DNA of 23,278 nt from an uncultured Eubacteriales bacterium (GTDB taxonomy: Bacteria; Bacillota; Clostridia; Oscillospirales; CAG-272). Made by a program: the position numbers and the translations under genes. Shown here in pieces: positions 1 to 7,012 of the stretch (position 1 is the first letter of the stretch; the number at the start of each line of letters is the position of its first letter). The notes beneath the pieces are model-generated. The model did no database searches. It saw only the letters and a list, made by a program, of their open reading frames with translations, and was not told the origin of the DNA. The stretch lies in NCBI GenBank assembly GCA_900549725.1, contig URPL01000025.1:1-23278 (forward strand), in the 5' to 3' direction.

Positions 1-122
1 AATCTTTTCCATAAAAACTCAGAATGTTTTATGCAGAAAAAATGAGCTTTATATGGCAGAAAAAAGAATGAAAAAATCGAAAAAAGTCGCACTGATTTTT
101 TGCGTCGCCGCGCAAAAATGGC

Positions 123-159
123 AAAGTTGTCAATTGTTGTATGTGCGATGCGGTATGAT
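123..159 (+). promoter_or_regulatory. Promoter-like element 1 (17-bp box + TATGAT)
   Basis: The box AAAGTTGTCAATTGTTG (123-139) is followed after exactly 14 bases by TATGAT (154-159), a good -10 hexamer. An identical 17-bp box with the same 14-base spacer and the same hexamer occurs at 867-903. No TTGACA lies at the normal 16-18 bp spacing; the bases there are CAATTG. That suggests an activator-dependent promoter rather than a plain sigma-A one. It lies about 50 bp upstream of the first small gene and would drive the two genes at 213-741. Confidence 0.7.
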
Positions 160-212
160 GGAAATACAGACAGCGCAAGACGCTCCCTGACAAAAGAAAC
201 GAGGAAAGAAAC

Positions 213-407
213 ATGAATGCAAATTTACGGCAAGAATGGATGCAGATTTTATCCGGGATGGAACGCGGCGCTTTGGTGCAGCTGTGCGCTGTGCTGACGG
301 AGGAAAACGAAATTCTGCGCCGCATGCAAAAAAGACCGCGGACGACCGTGCGGGAAAGCGCAACGGTGCTGCCGCCCCAAAGAGCGCAGGCAAAGGAGGC
401 GCGCTGA
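213..407 (+). CDS. Small hypothetical phage protein (64 aa)
   Basis: I do not recognise this protein. It starts at an ATG preceded by GAGGAAAG at 7-8 nt spacing, about 50 bp downstream of promoter-like element 1. The first 40 residues look helical, with a leucine-rich, possibly dimerising stretch (QLCAVLTEENEILRRM). The remainder is basic and probably disordered. Its stop (TGA 405-407) sits just before the ATG of the next gene at 409, and the Shine-Dalgarno of that next gene lies inside it, so the two are probably translationally coupled. A regulatory or adaptor role beside the late-gene switch is possible but is only positional inference. Confidence 0.6.
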   Translation: MNANLRQEWMQILSGMERGALVQLCAVLTEENEILRRMQKRPRTTVRESATVLPPQRAQAKEAR

Positions 408-408
408 T

Positions 409-741
409 ATGCGGCGGGACCATATTTCCGAATATGCGGCGCATGCCTTTTCCTGTTACGGCGCGTGGAGACGGCAGGGCTGCCCTCTTGCGGAGAAAAG
501 CGAAGCTTTTCTTGCTGATATGGAGGCATGCCGCCTTGCTTTATCCATTTTGAGCGCAGAGCAATATGCGGCGGTCAGCGCCGTATATTTCGCGCCGATT
601 CGGTCGCTGCGGGACCGCTGTGCGGCGGTGCGCTATCATGCAAGCCATGGTGCGTATGCGGATGAGCGGACCATTTATCGCTGGTTGGCTTTTGCGCGCG
701 GGGAATTTGCAAAGGCGCGCGGGCTGAATGCAGAAGAATAG
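409..741 (+). CDS. Putative late-gene transcriptional regulator (ArpU/RinA-like position and size)
   Basis: A 110-aa protein starting at an ATG with AAAGGAGG (392-399) 9 nt upstream. The C-terminal third (GAYADERTIYRWLAFARGEF, then AKARGL) resembles the sigma-region-4-like helix-turn-helix that ends ArpU/RinA-type phage late regulators, where a Ser/Asp-Glu-x-T-x-Y/W-R segment forms the recognition helix. Proteins of this size lie directly upstream of terS in many Firmicute phages and activate late transcription. The two identical promoter-like boxes flanking the gene fit that role. The N-terminal part contains Cys and aromatic residues and matches nothing I can name. The family assignment is moderate at best; a plain hypothetical protein remains possible. 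Confidence 0.6.
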   Translation: MRRDHISEYAAHAFSCYGAWRRQGCPLAEKSEAFLADMEACRLALSILSAEQYAAVSAVYFAPIRSLRDRCAAVRYHASHGAYADERTIYRWLAFARGEFAKARGLNAEE

Positions 742-773
742 AGAGCGGTTTGCAAAAATGAGAAACAAAAGGC

Positions 774-815
774 GACGGCAGGCGCTGCGGATGCAGGGCA
801 GGCTGCCGCTTTTTT
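774..815 (+). terminator. Weak putative intrinsic terminator
   Basis: CGGCAG (776-781) pairs with CTGCCG (803-808), and the large loop holds a second small hairpin (CTGC 785-788 with GCAG 793-796). A run of six T follows at 810-815. The outer stem is only 6 bp, so strength is uncertain. It would end the short transcript of the two small genes before the second promoter-like element. Confidence 0.4.
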
Positions 816-866
816 GAGCGGCGTGTTTTTCCGGAGAGCATTTTTAAAATCGGTGCCGGGTTTTTA

Positions 867-903
867 AAAGTTGTCAATTGTTGCGCCGTATTCCCGCTAT
901 GAT
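867..903 (+). promoter_or_regulatory. Promoter-like element 2 (17-bp box + TATGAT), upstream of the terminase operon
   Basis: The same box AAAGTTGTCAATTGTTG (867-883), the same 14-base spacer (of different sequence) and TATGAT (898-903) as at 123-159. The spacers share no obvious identity while box and hexamer are exact, so this looks like selected regulatory sequence rather than a plain duplication. It sits 54 bp upstream of the terminase small-subunit start and is the likely main late promoter. Confidence 0.75.
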
Positions 904-957
904 AGAAAGCGAAGAGGCGCGAAGCGCTCAGCCGATCGGCAAAAGCGGGGGATATCT

Positions 958-1572
958 ATGCAACAAAGGCTAAAATATACGCCGCAGCAGTTGCGGACGG
1001 AAATAGAACGGTACTTTTCCTCTATAACAACCATACACCAAATGGATACTTTGAATCAACTCGGGGAGCCGATTCGCAAAGAGGTGTTTATTACGGCGCC
1101 GACTTTGGAGGAGCTGGTGCTGCGCCTCGGAATTTCCATGCGGGAATGGGAGAGCTATTGCGCGGGATGCCCGCAGTGCCCCGGAATGCGGCAAGCCGGA
1201 CGGCGCCGATACCGCGCAGCGGCAGAATATGCATATAGCCGCCTTTGCGTATGGCTTGAGCAGGAACTGTTGACACGAAACCGCGGCAGCCTGAGCGCGC
1301 TCGGAGAGCGCCTTGCGCAGTATTGCGCAAAGCGGGAGCAGTGCTATGAACAAAAGCCAAGCGGCACCGTGCAGACGCTCGGGGAAAAAGAAATGTTGCT
1401 GCGGCAGCTTACGGCGGTTTTCGCGGAAAATCCGAAAGCTTCTATGCAGGAGGAGAAAATGTCCGAAAGCCCGTACAATGTGCAGGAGCTTCGCGGCACC
1501 GCGGCGGAGCTTTGCGGTGCAGCAGGCGAGTATGGCGGTAATGAGGAAGAACAGGAGGAAGAAGAAAGATGA
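958..1572 (+). CDS. terS: Terminase small subunit
   Basis: A 204-aa protein that would recognise the packaging site on phage DNA and recruit the large subunit. The N-terminus (YTPQQLRTEIERYF) and the segment at residues 48-68 (PTLEELVLRLGISMREWESY) match the usual small-subunit pattern: a helix that reads T-P-E/Q-x-L-x-x-x-I-x-x-Y, then a helix-turn-helix with L-x-L-G-(I/F)-S. The C-terminus is Glu-rich. I chose ATG 958 (GGGGGAT just upstream) because the longer TTG-initiated frame from 871 would translate through promoter-like element 2. The stop overlaps the start of the next gene (ATGA at 1569-1572). Upstream of the large subunit gene, the context strongly supports the assignment. Confidence 0.8.
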   Translation: MQQRLKYTPQQLRTEIERYFSSITTIHQMDTLNQLGEPIRKEVFITAPTLEELVLRLGISMREWESYCAGCPQCPGMRQAGRRRYRAAAEYAYSRLCVWLEQELLTRNRGSLSALGERLAQYCAKREQCYEQKPSGTVQTLGEKEMLLRQLTAVFAENPKASMQEEKMSESPYNVQELRGTAAELCGAAGEYGGNEEEQEEEER

Positions 1573-1796
1573 AAGAGGACACCCCTGCTGCGAGCTGCAG
1601 CCAAGCAGAGGAAATTTTGCTGTCTTTGTGGAGAGAAAATCCGCTGGCGCGCGATTGCTCGGGCTGCCGATATTTGCAGCCGCTGTTCGGCGGAACACCG
1701 TTTCTGATCTGCGGATATATGCTCAAAAGCGGGCAACCGCGCGGCTGTGCGCCGGGGGCGGGCTGTACGCGGCGGGAAGAGCAGTCCGGAGTTTAA
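1569..1796 (+). CDS. Small Cys-rich (zinc-finger-like) phage protein
   Basis: A 75-aa protein starting in the ATGA overlap with the terminase small subunit; GGAGGAAGAAAG lies upstream. Cysteines follow the pattern C30-x2-C33-x14-C48-x11-C60-x5-C66, with the phrases DCSGCRYLQPL and GQPRGCAPGAGC. I know this layout (C-x2-C-x-Y-x-P-L, then R-G-C-x-P-G-x-x-C) from small proteins of clostridial phages lying beside terminase or replication genes; their function is unknown. A structural zinc site is likely. The tight coupling to terS and position directly before terL suggest a packaging-related or DNA-binding accessory role, by inference only. Confidence 0.7.
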   Translation: MKEDTPAASCSQAEEILLSLWRENPLARDCSGCRYLQPLFGGTPFLICGYMLKSGQPRGCAPGAGCTRREEQSGV

Positions 1797-1900
1797 AAAA
1801 CAAAGTGCGCTGTCTTGGTTTTTCCGCAGAAATTGCAGCAGAGGTGATGTGCAGAAACGGCAAGTGCGGCAGAGCGACAAAAGCGAAGAGGAGGGCGAAG

Positions 1901-3394
1901 ATGGAAACGGGGGAAGCGCATCGGCGCGCGGCTGCATGGTGGCAGGAATTCACAAAAACAAATAATGCGGCGTTTTATCCCTTTATTTTTGACAGGCATC
2001 GCTATCTTGTACTCATGGGCGGGGGCGGCTCCGGAAAAAGTATTTTTGCAGGGCGAAAAATTTTGGAGCGGGCGGCGACGGAGCCGGGGCATCGCTTTTT
2101 GGTTTGCCGCAAGGTGGATAAAACGATAGAGCTTTCCTGTTTTTCGCAGCTCTGCGCGCAAGCCGGGCGCTATTATGCCGATGCGCTTGACAGAATTTTG
2201 AAATCGCCGCGCAGCCTGCAATTCAAAAACGGCTCGGAGATCGTTTTTTCCGGCCTTGATGATGTGGAAAAACTGAAAAGTATTGTCGGAATCACGGGGA
2301 TTTGGATTGAGGAGGCATCGGAGATCACGGAAAGCGACTTCAATCAGCTGGATATTCGTCTGCGGGACCGCAGCCCGTATTATCAGCAAATCATTCTCTC
2401 CTTTAACCCAATTCATACACAGCATTGGCTGAAAAAGCGCTTCTTTGACCGCGACGACCCGCGGGCAAGGACAAGCCGCACGACCTATCGGGACAATCGC
2501 TTTCTCAGCGCGCAGGCGATTGCGACCCTGGAGGGCTTTCGGCAAACGGATGAATATTTCTATCGGGTGTACGCCCTTGGGGAATGGGGCATCAGCGGCA
2601 AGAGCGTGTTTTCACCCGCGGCAGTAGAGGCGCAGCTTGCAAAAGGGATCAAGCCGCTGTGCTGCGGCGAATTTTCCTATACATATGACGGGCTGCGTAT
2701 GGGAGAAACGGCCTTTGTCCGCCAGGAGCAGGGCTGCGTTTTGATTTATACCGAGCCGGAACGGGGCGTGCCCTATGCAATCGGCGCGGACACGGCGGGC
2801 GAGGGCTCGGACAGCTTTGTGGCGCAGGTGCTGGACAACCGCACGGGAGAACAGGTTGCAACGCTTGCAATGCGGACGGACGAGGATGTTTTCGCACGGC
2901 AGCTGTATTGCCTCGGCATGTATTACAATACGGCGCTGCTCGGCGTTGAGGTGAATTTTTCAAGCTATACGACGCGGGAGCTGGAACGGCTGAATTATCC
3001 GAAGCAATATGTGCGCGAGAGCGTGGATGATTATACGCATGCGCTGCGGCGGTCCTATGGCTTTCGCACGGATTCCAAGACGCGCCCTGTGATGATTGCA
3101 AATCTGATTCAAAGCTTTCGCGAGCACCCGGAGCTTGTGCGGGATGAAAAAACGCTGCGGGAAATGCTTTGCTTTGTGCGGGACGAAAATATGCGTGCCG
3201 CCGCGGAGACGGGCGCGCATGACGATTATGTGATGGCGCTTGCCATTGCCCATATGATCCGCCCGCAGCAGGCATATCTTGTGCCCGGAAAATACGGGAC
3301 GGAGCGGTGGACAAAAAGCATGCTGCAGGATTATGAGCGCGCAAGTGCCGCAGAAAAGAAATATCTGAAAACCCTGTGGTGCGAAAAAGGATGA
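1901..3394 (+). CDS. terL: Terminase large subunit (PBSX-type packaging ATPase/nuclease)
   Basis: A 497-aa motor that pumps phage DNA into the prohead and cuts concatemers. Visible motifs are Walker A GGGGSGKS (40-47), Walker B IWIEEA (134-139, catalytic Glu 138) and the coupling motif SFNP (167-170). A C-terminal RNase-H-fold nuclease follows, with acidic positions in IGADTAGEGSD, GVEVNF and GAHDDYVMAL. The length suits the Terminase_3/PBSX family. I chose ATG 1901 because GAGGAGGG (1888-1895) is 5 nt upstream. An in-frame ATG at 1847 would add 18 basic residues but its Shine-Dalgarno is too close. The open frame extends further upstream to 1313 only because terS and the Cys-rich gene are read out of frame. 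Confidence 0.95.
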   Translation: METGEAHRRAAAWWQEFTKTNNAAFYPFIFDRHRYLVLMGGGGSGKSIFAGRKILERAATEPGHRFLVCRKVDKTIELSCFSQLCAQAGRYYADALDRILKSPRSLQFKNGSEIVFSGLDDVEKLKSIVGITGIWIEEASEITESDFNQLDIRLRDRSPYYQQIILSFNPIHTQHWLKKRFFDRDDPRARTSRTTYRDNRFLSAQAIATLEGFRQTDEYFYRVYALGEWGISGKSVFSPAAVEAQLAKGIKPLCCGEFSYTYDGLRMGETAFVRQEQGCVLIYTEPERGVPYAIGADTAGEGSDSFVAQVLDNRTGEQVATLAMRTDEDVFARQLYCLGMYYNTALLGVEVNFSSYTTRELERLNYPKQYVRESVDDYTHALRRSYGFRTDSKTRPVMIANLIQSFREHPELVRDEKTLREMLCFVRDENMRAAAETGAHDDYVMALAIAHMIRPQQAYLVPGKYGTERWTKSMLQDYERASAAEKKYLKTLWCEKG

Positions 3395-3433
3395 AAAAGC
3401 GAACAAAAAACGGAAGCGGAAAGGAAGAAAAGC

Positions 3434-5386
3434 ATGAACAAAAAACAAAAAAAGCAGCTGCTGGCAAAATGGCAGGAGCGGCTTGCCCTGGCAAAGCAGG
3501 AGCACGACCGCCTTTACGGGGAGGCGGCGGATCGGCGGGAGCAGATCTATCGCGGGGAGAGAACAAAGATCGACCCTGTGATCGAGGACGACGGAGTCGT
3601 GCGCACGGGGCATGTCAGAAATATCGCGATGGAGCTGATCGAAAGCATGGTGAGCACAACCGTGCCGATTCCCAAGGTGCGGGCAAGACGGAAAGAGGAT
3701 GAGGGGCGTGCGAGGCTGATCGAGGATATGCTGCGCGCAGAGCTTGACCGGATGAACACGGAGGAGCTAATCGATCTCGCTGAGAGAACCGTTCCGATTC
3801 AGGGCGGCTGCGGCTGGCTTGTGGAATGGGACCCGTGCAGCGGAACGCATGCGCAAAAGGGCGATGTTTGCCTCTCCCTTTTGCATCCAAAGCTGATTTA
3901 TCCGCAGCCCGGCATTTATACGGATGTTGCGGATATGGAATGGCTGATTCTCGCAGTCCCGCAGACAAGGGGATATCTTGCCCGCCGCTACGGAGTGGAG
4001 CTTGATGCGGGCGATGCGACGGAGGATCCGTCCCTGCGCGGCGTCGGAGAGGAGAGCGAGGAAAACGAAGAGCTTTGCACACAATATATCGCCTATTTCA
4101 AAAATGAAAACGGCGGAATCGGGCTGTTTTCCTGGGTCGGAGATACAGTTTTGCAGGCGCTTGAGGAATACCAGGCGCCCCTTTCAAAACGGTGCGAAAA
4201 ATGCGGTGCAATCCAAAATGCGGCGATCTTGCCGCTGCAAACTAAGACTATGGACGGGACCTATCCGCAAAATGCGGGAGAGGGGCAGGAGCAGGCACAG
4301 GGGCGCTGCCAATATTGCGGCTGTGACGCGCTGATCGATGTTGAGCAGGAGGAAGAGCTTTTGTACCTGCCGACAGAGCGCGGGTTTTCCATGGAGATGC
4401 TTTGCCCCGGGCAGACGCTTTCGGAAAATAAGGACGGCGGGCTGACGCCGCGTGTTGAACCGCTGCATATTCCGCGTTATCGCCCGGCGCTTTTCCCGGT
4501 GGTTTTACAGAAAAACACCTCGGCATACGGGCGGCTGCTCGGCGAGAGCGATATTGATAAAATCGCCGACCAGCAGAACACGACCAACCGCCTCAGCGCA
4601 AAAATCATTGAAAAGCTGCTGGGGGCGGGCTCGTATCTGACGCTGCCAAACGATGCAACGATCAAGGTGGACAGCGGAGAGCTGAAAATCATTCGCCTGG
4701 AAAGCCCCGCCGATAAGGCAATGATCGGCGTGCATACCACCCAGGGGGATATTTCGCAGGATATGAGCTATCTGCACCAGGTTTATGAGGAGGCGCGGCA
4801 AACGCTCGGCATTACTCTGACCTATCAGGGGCAGGCCGACAGCTCCGCGCAGAGCGGGAAAGCCAAGGAAATTCAGGCAAAGCAAAGCGCCGGGAGGCTT
4901 CAGTCAAAGCGGGTGATGAAGGAAGCGGCGTTCGCAAAGCTCTTTGAGCTGATTTTCAAGTTCAAGCTTGCCTATACAAGCGGCCCGTGCCCGGTGCCCT
5001 GCCGTGATGCCGACGGGGCGCAGAGCTTCACCGTGTTTAATCGCTATGATTTTCTGGAGCGGGATGAAGCCGGGCATTTTTATTGGAACGATGCTTTTTT
5101 GTTTTCCTGCGACCAGCAGTCCTCCCTGGCGGAGGACCGCGCGAGCATGATCGAGCAGACGCGGCAAAGCTATCTCTGCGGTTCCTTCGGAGAGCCGACC
5201 GAGCCATCCGTAAAGCTTCATTTCTGGCGGCTGATGGAGGCGCTGCATTATCCGAGCGCCGCGGAAACGGTTGCATTTTTGCAGGCACAGCAGCAAAAGC
5301 AGCAAGCGGCAAACGATGCGCCTCAAACGGCGGAGCTTCCACTTGTCTCCGCCGAGCAGGGGAGCATGCAGACAAAGCAGTTTTGA
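3434..5386 (+). CDS. Portal protein with zinc-ribbon insertion
   Basis: A 650-aa portal that forms the dodecameric ring at the capsid vertex through which DNA enters and leaves. Portal-type sequence includes the N-terminal helical region, the wing (AERTVPIQGGCGWLVEWD), and the stem/crown segment LLGESDIDKIADQQNTTNRL followed by SAQSGKAKEIQAKQSAGRLQ. Position after terL and before the scaffold agrees. An insertion at residues 254-297 carries C254-x2-C257 and C292-x2-C295-x-C297, a clear zinc-ribbon pattern. ATG 3434 has AAGGAAG upstream. The C-terminus is Gln/Ala-rich (QAQQQKQQAANDA) and may be flexible. The portal call rests on motifs and gene order, not on a search. Confidence 0.88.
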   Translation: MNKKQKKQLLAKWQERLALAKQEHDRLYGEAADRREQIYRGERTKIDPVIEDDGVVRTGHVRNIAMELIESMVSTTVPIPKVRARRKEDEGRARLIEDMLRAELDRMNTEELIDLAERTVPIQGGCGWLVEWDPCSGTHAQKGDVCLSLLHPKLIYPQPGIYTDVADMEWLILAVPQTRGYLARRYGVELDAGDATEDPSLRGVGEESEENEELCTQYIAYFKNENGGIGLFSWVGDTVLQALEEYQAPLSKRCEKCGAIQNAAILPLQTKTMDGTYPQNAGEGQEQAQGRCQYCGCDALIDVEQEEELLYLPTERGFSMEMLCPGQTLSENKDGGLTPRVEPLHIPRYRPALFPVVLQKNTSAYGRLLGESDIDKIADQQNTTNRLSAKIIEKLLGAGSYLTLPNDATIKVDSGELKIIRLESPADKAMIGVHTTQGDISQDMSYLHQVYEEARQTLGITLTYQGQADSSAQSGKAKEIQAKQSAGRLQSKRVMKEAAFAKLFELIFKFKLAYTSGPCPVPCRDADGAQSFTVFNRYDFLERDEAGHFYWNDAFLFSCDQQSSLAEDRASMIEQTRQSYLCGSFGEPTEPSVKLHFWRLMEALHYPSAAETVAFLQAQQQKQQAANDAPQTAELPLVSAEQGSMQTKQF

Positions 5387-5457
5387 CCCCGACGGGGGCA
5401 GCTGATACGCAGCCCGAAAGCGCAAACATGGGAAAACCGAAAGAAAGGAGAAGCGGC

Positions 5458-5583
5458 ATGGAAAAGAAAAGCTACATAGGCCGTGTGAAAAACAGCGGCA
5501 GCCAAAGCGTTAAGGCACCGATTGCGATGCCAAAGCGCGCAAAAAGCGTGAAAAAAACCGGAACCGATCTGCGACAGAAATAA
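5458..5583 (+). CDS. 41-aa basic phage microprotein between portal and scaffold
   Basis: It starts at an ATG with AAAGGAG 6-7 nt upstream and reads MEKKSYIGRVKNSGSQSVKA, then PIAMPKRAKSVKKTGTDLRQ and K. It is very basic, with no membrane segment. I recall similar 40-50-aa proteins (KSYxGRxKNxGxQxVxAP) in the same slot of clostridial phages, so conservation of both sequence and location argues for a real gene. The function is unknown; a capsid-assembly or scaffold-binding peptide is possible. A longer frame from 5083 in the same phase overlaps the portal gene and is not credible. Confidence 0.75.
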   Translation: MEKKSYIGRVKNSGSQSVKAPIAMPKRAKSVKKTGTDLRQK

Positions 5584-5634
5584 GCAACCTGAAAAATTAC
5601 CCGTCTCACGGGAAAAAAGAGAAGGAGAAAAGGC

Positions 5635-6537
5635 ATGGAACAGGATACCAAAAAGACGGATTTTGCAGAGCAAAACGAGCCGACAGCGCAGCCGCAGGAA
5701 GCGGCGCAGCAGGGCGGTGAGGTTGCCGAGGCACATTGCAAAAGCCACAGCAAGCCGAAGGAAAACGGGCCTATGACAGCACAGCAGCGACACGCCAATG
5801 CCGCCCGCCGGCGGGAGCGGGAGCTGGCGGAATTGACGGAAAAAATTCGGGTGCAGGAAAAAGAGCGCTTTGAAAAGGAACTGCAGACGCTTTTGGTTCC
5901 GCAGGCTGCGGATGCATCAAATAAATCATCTTCCGCAAAAACGGAAGGAGAAGCTTTCAAAACGACGCCGAAGCGGGAGCCATTCGATGCGTCGGATGCG
6001 CCGCAGCCGGGCGGGGCAGAGGAAAGCGAGGAAAAAAAGGCGGCGCCGCAGGAGGAAGCCCCTGTCAGCCAAACGCCGGATGGCATCTCACAAGAGGGAG
6101 AGCGGGAGACGCTATTGCAGCGGCAGACTGCGCTGCGGGAAGAGCTGGATGCGGTACAGCGCGAAAAAATTGCACTTTCCCTTGAGCATGAGCTTGCGGA
6201 GGTGCAGCGGCTGAATCCTGCCATATCGGATGTAAAGGCGCTTTGTCGTATGGAGGAGTTCCCGAAATTTTACGACTTTGTGATCAAAAACGGCTTGACC
6301 TTTGCGCAGGCATACCGCCTGACCTTTGGCGATAAGCTGCAAAAGGACGCAGCACAGGCGGCGCAGAAAACCGCTCTTGATGCGGAGCGCGGACTTGCGC
6401 ATCTGGGAAAAACCGCGAGCCGCGGCAGCCTGCAAAGCGATGTTCCCGCGGAGCAGATGGAGCTGTTTTGCGCGTTTTGCCCGGAGCTGAGCGCCGATCA
6501 GATCCGTTCATGGTATCAAAAAAACAAGCGGGACTGA
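5635..6537 (+). CDS. Capsid scaffolding protein
   Basis: A 300-aa, highly charged protein rich in Glu, Gln, Lys and Ala, with an AAGGAG ribosome site before its ATG. The N-terminal 45 residues look disordered. A coiled coil follows from about residue 50 (QQRHANAARRRERELAELTE), then a Pro/Ser-rich linker, then a second coiled coil near 165-200 (LREELDAVQREKIALSLEHE). The C-terminal part (FDFVIKNGL-like core FYDFVIKNGLTFAQAYRLTF) and the basic end SWYQKNKRD resemble the capsid-binding helix-turn of scaffold proteins from Gram-positive phages. Location between portal and decoration/capsid genes is the classical scaffold position. No protease motif is seen, so prohead processing is not indicated. 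Confidence 0.8.
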   Translation: MEQDTKKTDFAEQNEPTAQPQEAAQQGGEVAEAHCKSHSKPKENGPMTAQQRHANAARRRERELAELTEKIRVQEKERFEKELQTLLVPQAADASNKSSSAKTEGEAFKTTPKREPFDASDAPQPGGAEESEEKKAAPQEEAPVSQTPDGISQEGERETLLQRQTALREELDAVQREKIALSLEHELAEVQRLNPAISDVKALCRMEEFPKFYDFVIKNGLTFAQAYRLTFGDKLQKDAAQAAQKTALDAERGLAHLGKTASRGSLQSDVPAEQMELFCAFCPELSADQIRSWYQKNKRD

Positions 6538-6569
6538 AACGCATGTAAATTCAAAAAGGAGAGAAAACA

Positions 6570-6992
6570 ATGTTTATTCCATATAGTTACGGCGGAGAAA
6601 CTCTGACCCCCCACCAGTATCTTCCTGCAGACGACGGCACCTACACCGTGGGAGATGCGCTGGTTTTGACCGGCGGGCATCTGCAAAAGGCGAGCGGCGC
6701 CGTAAAGCCGAGCCATATTGCCATGGCAAACAAGACGATTGCAACAGACGGAGAGATGCTTCCTGTAATCGCCGTGAAGGACGGCGTAATTTACGAGAGC
6801 CGCCTCAGTGTGGCAAGCGCATCCATTGCGCGCGGCACGGCATATACCATTGCGTCCGACGGCGCTTGTGTTACGGCAACGGCACAGGGCGTATTTTCCG
6901 TGATCGATTACGACGGGAAAGCCGCAGGCGATACGGTGCGCGGCGTTTTTGTGGATGCGCCGCCGGCTGGCACGAACCAAAGCAGCAACTGA
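6570..6992 (+). CDS. Head decoration/stabilisation-like protein
   Basis: A 140-aa beta-rich protein just upstream of the capsid gene, with AAAAAGGAG before its ATG. The alternating Gly/Thr/Val pattern (YTVGDALVLTGGHLQKASG, and later IAVKDGVIYESRL) and the size match small capsid decoration proteins (DUF2190-like and gpD-like beta-tulip folds) that bind the outer capsid surface. No signal peptide or membrane segment is seen. It is probably cotranscribed with the capsid gene 20 bp downstream. The assignment comes from composition, size and position and could be refined to a different head protein. Confidence 0.7.
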   Translation: MFIPYSYGGETLTPHQYLPADDGTYTVGDALVLTGGHLQKASGAVKPSHIAMANKTIATDGEMLPVIAVKDGVIYESRLSVASASIARGTAYTIASDGACVTATAQGVFSVIDYDGKAAGDTVRGVFVDAPPAGTNQSSN

Positions 6993-7012
6993 GCGATAGG
7001 AGGAGATAAGTC

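Noticed and set aside
97..118. Inverted repeat TTTTTGCG ... CGCAAAAA next to promoter-like element 1
   Set aside because: The T run precedes and the A run follows the stem, so it is not an intrinsic terminator in either direction; it may be a binding site but nothing else supports this.
1..212. Possible end of an upstream gene (frame 2 is open from the edge to 190)
   Set aside because: The frame would cover the promoter-like element, has no recognisable protein, and cannot be judged without sequence to the left. I see no supported gene here.
29..529. Long open frames on the - strand over the left-end genes
   Set aside because: They mirror GC-rich + strand codons, lack ribosome sites and overlap the two coupled + strand genes and their promoter-like element.
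871..957. TTG-initiated extension of the terminase small subunit
   Set aside because: It would translate the 17-bp box and -10 hexamer of promoter-like element 2 and has no ribosome site; ATG 958 fits family starts.
1313..1900. In-frame N-terminal extension of the terminase large subunit
   Set aside because: It overlaps terS and the Cys-rich gene, is Arg/Cys-rich junk in style, and is replaced by a well-placed ribosome site before 1901.
3376..3702. 108-codon + strand frame over the start of the portal gene
   Set aside because: Low-complexity Arg/Gly/Ala translation of portal codons in another frame, without a ribosome site.
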